8,887 nt of DNA, from contig CAMJHJ010000092.1 of NCBI GenBank assembly GCA_946405485.1, positions 1-8,887 of the forward strand, given 5' to 3'. The notes below the pieces were generated by a model, which was not told where the DNA came from, searched no databases, and saw nothing but the letters and a program-made list of their open reading frames with translations. How positions within the stretch are numbered: position 1 is the stretch's first letter; every line of letters starts with the position of its first letter. The stretch is from an uncultured Bacteroidales bacterium. GTDB taxonomy: Bacteria > Bacteroidota > Bacteroidia > Bacteroidales > UBA932. Made by a program: the position numbers and the translations under genes. Positions 1 through 5,765 of the stretch are shown piece by piece.

Positions 1-893
1 GGCCCTTCCCGCCGGGGATGAAGTATTATCAGTTCGAAGAGTGGCGGGATGCGGTGACAGGGGCCGATTTCGTCATCGGCGGCGTGTCCTCTTTCGGTGT
101 AGATTGGTTTTTGGACGAGATCTTGACGGAACTGGATCCTTCTGTCCCGGTCCTGTCCGTGACGAAGGGCCTGATCGACCGGGAGGACGGGAGCCTGATT
201 TCTTATCCGGACTACTGGTCAGCGAAACTCTCTGAACGGGGTATCTGCCGGAAGATCAACGCCATCGGAGGGCCCTGCACCTCGTATGAGTTGGTTTATC
301 ACGACCATTCCGAAGTGGCCTTCTGCGGCGAGGATGCGGCTGCTTTACGGATGATGAAGGAGACGATGGAGACCTCCTACTACCATATCTCCCTGACGCG
401 GGATGTGCTGGGATTGGAGAGCGCGGTGGCGTTGAAGAATGCCTATGCCCTGGGTATCGCGATGACGATCGGCCTGGTGAACCGCGAGCATGGGCCCGAG
501 GCCGGACTGCACTTCAACTCCCAGGCGGGCGCCTTCTACCAGGCTACCCGGGAAATGACGAAACTGTTGAAACTGCAGGGCGCAGAAGAAGACAGTGTAG
601 CCATCGGCATCGGTGACCTCTATGTGACCGTTTACGGCGGCCGGACCCGGAAGATCGGTATCCTGCTGGGAGAGGGGAAGAGCTACGATGAGGCGATGGA
701 GATCCTGAACGGGGTGACCTTGGAGTCACTGGTTGTTTCCAGGCGGGTCGCCCGGGCTATCTTCAAGAAAAGCCGCCAGGGTGAACTCGACCTGGCGGAC
801 TTTCCGTTGTTGGTTCATGTCAATGACGTCCTGGAGCAGGGGAAGGATGCCCGTCTGCCCTGGGAGTCATTCACCTTCGACCATTCCTTTTAG
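1..893 (+). CDS. Glycerol-3-phosphate dehydrogenase-like protein (GpsA family), 5' truncated
   Basis: The frame is open to the window edge (first full codon at 3), and the residues before the methionine at 18 read PFPPG, matching the LPG region that follows the Rossmann fold in GpsA. The real start and the GxGxxG nucleotide-binding motif therefore lie outside the window. Numbering from that methionine, the family landmarks appear in order: VTKGL (K50), a GGPCTSYE version of the GPSxAxE motif (84-91), LKNAYALG with the expected catalytic lysine K140 and N141, and GIGDLYVT (D200, T204). In the family these enzymes interconvert dihydroxyacetone phosphate and glycerol 3-phosphate in the cytoplasm, feeding phospholipid synthesis. 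One oddity is TRK at 210-212 where the family usually has SRN, so a substrate-contacting asparagine is replaced by lysine. It could be a divergent paralogue rather than the housekeeping enzyme. The gene converges on the PUL operon, and its TAG stop overlaps the opposing TAA. Family assignment is strong; exact substrate is uncertain. Confidence 0.85.
   Translation, partial: PFPPGMKYYQFEEWRDAVTGADFVIGGVSSFGVDWFLDEILTELDPSVPVLSVTKGLIDREDGSLISYPDYWSAKLSERGICRKINAIGGPCTSYELVYHDHSEVAFCGEDAAALRMMKETMETSYYHISLTRDVLGLESAVALKNAYALGIAMTIGLVNREHGPEAGLHFNSQAGAFYQATREMTKLLKLQGAEEDSVAIGIGDLYVTVYGGRTRKIGILLGEGKSYDEAMEILNGVTLESLVVSRRVARAIFKKSRQGELDLADFPLLVHVNDVLEQGKDARLPWESFTFDHSF
765..798 (-). terminator. 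Rho-independent terminator of the minus-strand operon, inside the opposing gene
   Basis: On the minus strand, an 8-bp perfect GC-rich stem (arms 798-791 and 780-773, CCGCCAGG/CCTGGCGG) encloses a 10-base loop and is followed directly by CTTTTCTT. It begins about 92 bases after the stop of the FAD oxidoreductase, so it would end that operon's transcript within the antisense of the dehydrogenase-like gene. Read on the plus strand, the hairpin is followed by ACTTTCCG, a poorer tract, so it should act mainly in one direction. Stem and tail are seen directly; function is inferred. Confidence 0.6.
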
Positions 894-2188
894 AAATCCA
901 GCCTGACATCCTGAGCCTTCAGGCGGGCCTGGAGGGTCGGGATATCGACCTCCCGGTTGGATTGGCGGTGTGCGACGGCCAGCGAAGCGGCGACACCGGC
1001 AGCCTGGCCGGTCGCCAGGCAGGTGCCGATCTCCCGTGCATCATACGTCAGTTCCTTCTCAAAGCCAAAGCAGCGTCCGGCGACCAGCAGGTTGGGGACA
1101 TGCCGGGGAATGAGGGCGGAATAGGGAATCTGCCACATACGGCGATCCTTGGTCAGGATCTTGCCCCCATTGTACTTCAAGTTGGATTCGCCGCCGGTGA
1201 TGGCGATGACATCGCGGTAAGCCTTGCCGGTGGCGGCACCTTCGGTCGTGACATTGGCGACGCTGTCCAGCACGCGGGTGATGCGAACGCCCACGAGAGC
1301 GGGCGTATCGACCAGATACAGGTCTTCGTTCCCCGGTTTGGCGCGCAAGGCGGCAACTTCTTCCCACATCTTCTTGCGCAGGGACAGCTGGATGCGTGTC
1401 AGGTTGTACATGTCGAGACCGTCCTGGTCTTTTTCCCCGACGGTATGCCGGGTCCTGACGCCCTTGACCGGGGTCGGGTTACCCTTTCCGCTGTTATCGG
1501 CGTGACCGATGCGCCACATCGCTCCGATGTCGTTCTTGTAGACGGTGAAGTCCTCCCCGGCCCACTCGAGCACGTCTCCGTCACCCGAGGCGTCGATGAC
1601 GAACTTGCAGCGGACGGCGACCCGTCCGCTCTTGCCTTCCAGGATGACGGACTCAATCGCATCGCCGGAACGGGTGATCTGGCCCGCCTGAACCCCATAC
1701 AGGATGCGTACACCGGACTCGGCGCAAAAAGCTTCCATGAAATACTTCGCAGCTTCCGGATCCACCTTGGGACGTATTCCCTCCCAGCTGATCATCCCGA
1801 CCTCGTCCAGCCTCCGGCAGAGTTCGTCGGCAATCCCGTGGACGGCCTGGCCGGCACCGCCACCGGCCGCCGGGTGATACATGTTGATGATGGGAGTGAC
1901 CCCGCATCCTGTGAAAAGTCCGCCCAGGAAATACTGCCGCTCCAGCAGCAGGACATCGGCACCTTCCCGTGACGCGGCCACCGCAGCAGCAAAGCCGGCG
2001 GGACCGCCTCCGATGACCACGACATCGGCCGTGTCCACGACCGGAATCTTGCGGGCGGGTTCCCTCACATAGCCGCTGACCTCCAGGGGTGTCTCCACCT
2101 TCCGGACCTTCGCTTCGGCGTCCTGTCCGCCCAGGGCCATGCCCACCGTCCCCAGCGCACCTATCTTGATGAACGATCTCCTGTCCAT
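890..2188 (-). CDS. Tat-exported FAD-dependent oxidoreductase (FAD_oxidored, PF12831-like)
   Basis: A 432-residue flavoprotein. The N terminus carries a twin-arginine signal (RRSFIKIG, residues 3-10) followed by a short hydrophobic stretch to about residue 20, implying export of the folded, FAD-loaded enzyme. The dinucleotide-binding motif is at 55-84: VVVIGGGPAG, then a run ending LLLER, where E83 would hold the adenine ribose. A second flavin motif, VIDASGDGDV, is at 197-206. The C-terminal signature IPYSALIPR...NLLVAGR (354-371) is typical of this family, and GTCLATGQAAGVAA (388-401) is the closing FAD-contact helix. Family members oxidise varied and mostly unidentified substrates. Its ATG lies four bases after the GH3 stop, so the two are surely co-transcribed; the shared operon suggests it acts on a sugar or aglycone set free by the glycosidase. 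No Shine-Dalgarno sequence is seen. Family and export are well supported; the substrate is unknown. Confidence 0.88.
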   Translation of the reverse strand: MDRRSFIKIGALGTVGMALGGQDAEAKVRKVETPLEVSGYVREPARKIPVVDTADVVVIGGGPAGFAAAVAASREGADVLLLERQYFLGGLFTGCGVTPIINMYHPAAGGGAGQAVHGIADELCRRLDEVGMISWEGIRPKVDPEAAKYFMEAFCAESGVRILYGVQAGQITRSGDAIESVILEGKSGRVAVRCKFVIDASGDGDVLEWAGEDFTVYKNDIGAMWRIGHADNSGKGNPTPVKGVRTRHTVGEKDQDGLDMYNLTRIQLSLRKKMWEEVAALRAKPGNEDLYLVDTPALVGVRITRVLDSVANVTTEGAATGKAYRDVIAITGGESNLKYNGGKILTKDRRMWQIPYSALIPRHVPNLLVAGRCFGFEKELTYDAREIGTCLATGQAAGVAASLAVAHRQSNREVDIPTLQARLKAQDVRLDF

Positions 2189-2192
2189 GACG

Positions 2193-4673
2193 TTATTGTA
2201 CCGTAAGGGTCTCCTTCAGGCGGATATCCTCGGAAGAGGATCCGATCCTTAGTTCGAATTCACCAGGCTCCACCGTCCAGTTCATATCTTTGTCCAGCAT
2301 GACCATCTGCTCCGGTCCAATCCGGAAACGGACGGTACGGCTTTCGCCTGGTTGGAGCGTAATCCGCTCAAAACCACGCAGTTGGGAGTCATAAGCCACG
2401 ACGGAACTGATCTTATCCTGCAGATAAAGCTGCACAACCTCATCGCCGGCTCTTGATCCGGTGTTGGTCACGGTGCAGGAAACCTCATAACAAGGGCCGG
2501 AGACCTTGCGTCCTGAAGCGGGTCCGGCGGTTGCGATACCTTCGAACAAGCCTGCCTCCCGGACCTGCAGGTCCGAATAAGCGAACGTAGTGTAGCTCAA
2601 TCCATAACCGAAAGGATACAGGGAGCCGATAATGCGCGTTTTGCCACCGCCGTTGGGGCCCGTGGCCGGCTGAGCGCCGTGTGAACCCTTCTTGAAGGGG
2701 AAACAATAGGGGATCTGGCCGACGGTCCTGGGGAAGGTGACGGTGATGTGTCCGCCCGGATTGTAGGCTCCGAAGAGGGCTTCCGCCACAGCCTGTCCGC
2801 CCCGGTTGTTGGGGAACCAGGCTTCCAGGATGGCGGGCAGGTAAACATTCTCCCAGTTGATGGTCAAGGGCTGACCGTTGACCAGGACCAGGACAACGGG
2901 CTTGCCGGTGGCCTGCAACTCCTGCAACAGCTGGCGCTGGCGTCCCGGGAGTTCGAGGCTGGTGCGCGATAGGCTCTCGCCCACGCAATGGCCGTCTTCT
3001 CCCATCACGGCGATGATCACGTCCACATCGGAGGCTGCCTTGACAGCCTCATCCATCAGGGAACGCTCCTCCACCGACAGAGGCTGGGGGATGATTTCGC
3101 TCTCGGGCCAATGAGGGTCCGTCACTTCGCAGCCCTTCTGGAAAACGACTTCGGCATCGGTGCCGACAAAATCGCGGATGCCCTGCAGCATCGTCGTGCA
3201 GTCCAGCCCGTTGGGGCCATAGCGGCTGATCATATAGCCGTAGGTATCGGCCAGGGGACCTGTCACGAGGATCTTGTTCAGTTTGGACTTGTCCAGCGGC
3301 AGCAACTCGCCTTCATTCTTGAGCAGGACGAGCGACTTGCGCGCCATGTCCAGGATGAAATCCTCCTGCTTGGCCGCACCGGCCTTTTGGTCAGCCTTGA
3401 CACCGTCGCCGGTGTAAGGATCATCGAAAAGGCCCAGGCGGAACTTGACCGCGAGAACTTCCCGCACCCGCTGGTCGATCGTGTCCATGGAAATCTGCCC
3501 GGCAGCGATGGCCGCCCGCAAGGGGTCTGAATATGTCTCCGGCTGCCAGAAATTGGTGCGTACGTTCAGGCCCGCCTCCAGGATGGCCTTGGCGGCTCCG
3601 CCCATGTCTGAGGTGATCTGGTGCTTGCTGAACATATATTCGACAGCCTGGCTGTCGCTGACGACGTATCCGTCGAATCCGTAGGTTTTCCGCAGCAGTT
3701 CCGTCAGGAACCATTTAGAGGCCGAGACCGGCTCTCCGTTCCAGTCGTTGTAGCTGCTCATCACCTCCATCGGATGCACGCGTGAGATGACCTGCGCGAA
3801 AGGATAGAGGAAGATCTGGTGCAGGTCGCGGGGGTTGATCTGCGGATCGGTGCGGCAGCTGCCGTCACGTCCGCCGGCCGGAACGCTGTAGGCCGCGAAA
3901 TGTTTCAGGCAGGAGGCCACTCCCTGGCTCTGGACGCCTTCGGCCATCTCCGTTCCGAGTTCGGCGACCAGGAAAGGATCCTCTCCGTAACTCTCGACCG
4001 TGCGGCCCCAGCGCTGGTCGCGCGCCACATCCAGGATGGGGGCGTAAACGCTGTGGTATCCGATCAGGCGGGCCTCTTCACCCGCGATTTCGCCGGCCCG
4101 GCGGACCAGGGCGCGGTCCCAGGTGCTGCCGATCGCAATCGGAGCCGGCAGGGGAGTCGCCAGGGTGTGATTGAGGCCGTGGATGCCCTCGTTGGTAAAT
4201 TCGGCGGGAATGCCGAGCCGCGTCTCTTCCACGAAGAACTTCTGGACCTCATGCAGGGCCTTGACATGGTTGCTGAAGGGATAGATCAGGTCATAATGGT
4301 CCTTGTAGCCTTTGCCCACGCCGTTGAGGTGCTCGTCGATGTTGGCGATGCCGTCTTTCCAGATCCGCTCCTTCCATTCCGGGGTAGGGAGCGCCCAGGG
4401 CAGGACACGGCCGTAGCCGTAGACCGTGACCAGCTGGCATGTTTTTTCGTCGACCGTCATCTGCTCCAGCAAGTCTTCGACGCGCGCATCAATGCCCTGC
4501 GTCGGATCTTCATAGACGTCCTTGACGCCGTTCTTGTTGAAGTCGATCCATCCTTTGTGGTAGATGGTCGGAGTCTTGCTTTTGCGCAAAGAAGATGCCT
4601 CGACCGGCTGGGCAGCGGTCGAGACAAATAACAATAAAATAGCGGCTGCAACCGCTTTGGCTATGGTTCTCAT
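2193..4673 (-). CDS. Secreted GH3 glycoside hydrolase (beta-glucosidase/beta-xylosidase type)
   Basis: An 826-residue retaining glycosidase expected to release terminal beta-linked sugars in the periplasm or outside the cell. A type I signal peptide spans about 1-26 (hydrophobic core AILLLFVSTA, cleavage after VEA; no lipobox). The N-terminal TIM-barrel domain covers roughly 60-415. It has DQRWGR (219-224), ESYGEDP (227-233), KHF (257-259), and the nucleophile D340 in GYVVSDSQAVEYM. The alpha/beta sandwich domain (about 440-660) holds GEDGHCVGES, where E566 is the probable acid/base. YPFGYGLSYT (686-695) leads into a C-terminal fibronectin type III-like domain (about 697-820). Both catalytic residues are therefore present and the length is normal for three-domain GH3 enzymes. 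An EF-hand-like loop sits at 44-55. The SDSxAV form of the nucleophile motif recalls beta-xylosidase-like members, but substrate cannot be settled by eye. It is first in a two-gene unit with the FAD oxidoreductase and follows a likely promoter. Confidence 0.95.
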   Translation of the reverse strand: MRTIAKAVAAAILLLFVSTAAQPVEASSLRKSKTPTIYHKGWIDFNKNGVKDVYEDPTQGIDARVEDLLEQMTVDEKTCQLVTVYGYGRVLPWALPTPEWKERIWKDGIANIDEHLNGVGKGYKDHYDLIYPFSNHVKALHEVQKFFVEETRLGIPAEFTNEGIHGLNHTLATPLPAPIAIGSTWDRALVRRAGEIAGEEARLIGYHSVYAPILDVARDQRWGRTVESYGEDPFLVAELGTEMAEGVQSQGVASCLKHFAAYSVPAGGRDGSCRTDPQINPRDLHQIFLYPFAQVISRVHPMEVMSSYNDWNGEPVSASKWFLTELLRKTYGFDGYVVSDSQAVEYMFSKHQITSDMGGAAKAILEAGLNVRTNFWQPETYSDPLRAAIAAGQISMDTIDQRVREVLAVKFRLGLFDDPYTGDGVKADQKAGAAKQEDFILDMARKSLVLLKNEGELLPLDKSKLNKILVTGPLADTYGYMISRYGPNGLDCTTMLQGIRDFVGTDAEVVFQKGCEVTDPHWPESEIIPQPLSVEERSLMDEAVKAASDVDVIIAVMGEDGHCVGESLSRTSLELPGRQRQLLQELQATGKPVVLVLVNGQPLTINWENVYLPAILEAWFPNNRGGQAVAEALFGAYNPGGHITVTFPRTVGQIPYCFPFKKGSHGAQPATGPNGGGKTRIIGSLYPFGYGLSYTTFAYSDLQVREAGLFEGIATAGPASGRKVSGPCYEVSCTVTNTGSRAGDEVVQLYLQDKISSVVAYDSQLRGFERITLQPGESRTVRFRIGPEQMVMLDKDMNWTVEPGEFELRIGSSSEDIRLKETLTVQ

Positions 4674-4674
4674 C

Positions 4675-4728
4675 GTGTATGGGTTAACTGTCTTTTACAA
4701 ATATAGTAAAAAGCTGTCACACATACAC
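4675..4728. repeat. 7-bp inverted repeat flanking the GH3 promoter
   Basis: GTGTATG at 4675-4681 and its exact reverse complement CATACAC at 4722-4728 flank the -7 element, 40 bases apart. The arms do not extend beyond 7 bp. This is short enough to arise by chance in a 69-base AT-rich gap; alternatives are an operator-like site or a minimal inversion site. Confidence 0.25.
4698..4705 (-). promoter_or_regulatory. Bacteroidota-type -7 promoter element before the GH3 gene
   Basis: The minus strand reads TATATTTG, an exact match to the TAnnTTTG -7 consensus of the primary sigma factor in Bacteroidota. It lies 24 bases before the GH3 ATG, which predicts a leader of about 18-20 bases. It sits in the only gap of note in the cluster (4674-4742). 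No convincing -33 TTTG is present at the right distance, so the promoter may be weak or activator-dependent. No terminator is seen between the EEP stop and this site, so read-through from upstream is also likely. Confidence 0.5.
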
Positions 4729-4742
4729 TAGATAAAGGATCC

Positions 4743-5765
4743 CTATTGATACTCCCACTGGAAGAGCACGGGGAAGTGGTCGGAGAGGTACGGGACGCCG
4801 TAGTTGGTCCGGTCCACCCAGTACTTCACCGGCTTTACGGTCTTGCCGACATAGTAAATATGGTCGATGATGCTGCCGCCGGAGTCTTTGAAACCGTTGT
4901 ACGTGCGTTCATATTTGTCGGTGCCGTCGGCGGTCAGCCGGGCATAACCCATGTTGTCATTGAGCGGCTTCAGCACTCCTCCTTCGTAGGTTGTGTTGAG
5001 GTCTCCCACGTGGAGGATGACGATGTTGGAGTTCTTCAGGTCACTCACTTTGCAGAGAGCCTTCATCTGCGACACCATCATCTCGGCGGAATTCTTCTGT
5101 GCCAGGTCGCTCTTATGGTCGTAGTGCGTCGGGAAGAACCAGATTTCAGTGTTACCGTGCTTCTTATCCTTGAGTTTCGCATAGACCGTCACCCGCCGGC
5201 AGGCGGAGTTCCAGGCGCCGTAGGTCCCGTCGCTGTTCTTGGCAGGCAGGGTTCTCGGCTCGGGATCGAGCCAGAAGAAGTCTTTCAGGACCAGGTCAAA
5301 GCGGTCCTTGCGGTACAGGATCCCCACGCCCTCGCAGTTTGCGCTGGCGACCGAGGCGCCCGACCCGCTGTCGCGTCCGACGTCATAGTAGCCGTACTCG
5401 GCACCGAAATAGGAGGCGAAATCTTCCGATTGGGCCTTACGCACTTCCTGCAGGCCGATCAAGTCCGGTTTGACGGTATCGACAAACTTCTTGACCGCGG
5501 CTCGGCGCGCCGTCCAGGCGGCACTGCTCCCGTCGGGATAGGTGTCTGCGGTGTTGGCGTAGCGGATGTTGAAGGTGCAGACGATCATCGGATCCGCGCT
5601 TCCGGACGGTGTCGGCGTATCAGGCGTGTCTGGCGTCTCAGATCCGGATGGGTTCGGAGGCGTCACCGGATTGACGATGTTTCCCGGCCCGCAGGCCTGG
5701 ATCAGCAGGACTGCGGGCAGGAGAACATACAATAAACCGAATGCAATGCGTTTAGCCATTATCAT
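4743..5765 (-). CDS. Endonuclease/exonuclease/phosphatase (EEP) fold lipoprotein
   Basis: A 340-residue exported hydrolase of the EEP superfamily, whose members cut phosphodiester or phosphomonoester bonds in DNA, phospholipids or inositol phosphates using a divalent metal. The signal peptide ends in LIQAC, giving a lipidated C25, followed by a low-complexity Pro/Thr/Asp/Ser linker (about 31-58). The catalytic set is complete: N66 in TFNIRY, the metal-binding E107 in GLQEV, H214 in FFPTHYDH, D255 and N257 in HVGDLNT, D301 in IIDHIYY, and D329-H330 in YLSDHFPV. The start at 5765 overlaps the previous stop as ATGA, suggesting translational coupling. A second in-frame ATG six bases later (M3) is equally possible and leaves the signal intact. 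Membership in a PUL argues for a surface or periplasmic enzyme acting on a substituted glycan or glycolipid, or on extracellular DNA, rather than for DNA repair. Substrate unknown. Confidence 0.9.
   Translation of the reverse strand: MIMAKRIAFGLLYVLLPAVLLIQACGPGNIVNPVTPPNPSGSETPDTPDTPTPSGSADPMIVCTFNIRYANTADTYPDGSSAAWTARRAAVKKFVDTVKPDLIGLQEVRKAQSEDFASYFGAEYGYYDVGRDSGSGASVASANCEGVGILYRKDRFDLVLKDFFWLDPEPRTLPAKNSDGTYGAWNSACRRVTVYAKLKDKKHGNTEIWFFPTHYDHKSDLAQKNSAEMMVSQMKALCKVSDLKNSNIVILHVGDLNTTYEGGVLKPLNDNMGYARLTADGTDKYERTYNGFKDSGGSIIDHIYYVGKTVKPVKYWVDRTNYGVPYLSDHFPVLFQWEYQ
5614..5640 (-). repeat. Three imperfect 9-bp tandem repeats coding the EEP linker
   Basis: On the plus strand three consecutive 9-base units read GGCGTATCA, GGCGTGTCT and GGCGTCTCA. 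On the coding strand they specify the ETP-DTP-DTP part of the linker between the lipid anchor and the catalytic domain. Repeat number could change without breaking the frame, altering how far the enzyme reaches from the membrane. This is a small, purely local duplication. Confidence 0.6.

Noticed and set aside
18..20. ATG at 18 as the true start of the dehydrogenase-like gene
   Set aside because: The frame is open upstream with family-like residues, and starting here would remove the whole nucleotide-binding motif.
910..923. CCTGA/TCAGG 5-bp hairpin just after the dehydrogenase-like stop
   Set aside because: The stem is too short and there is no T-rich tail.
929..956. Possible plus-strand terminator hairpin after the dehydrogenase-like gene
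   Set aside because: An imperfect stem of about 11 bp with one mismatch can form, but the following TTGGATTGG is not a T-tract, so intrinsic termination is not supported.
962..1972. 336-codon plus-strand open frame opposite the FAD oxidoreductase
   Set aside because: It is antisense to a gene with clear FAD motifs, its translation shows no recognisable domain, and long antisense frames are expected in GC-rich coding DNA.
3819..5735. Long plus-strand open frames at 3819-4631 and 4746-5735
   Set aside because: Both lie antisense to well-supported GH3 and EEP genes and encode no recognisable motifs; they mirror the codon bias of the real genes.
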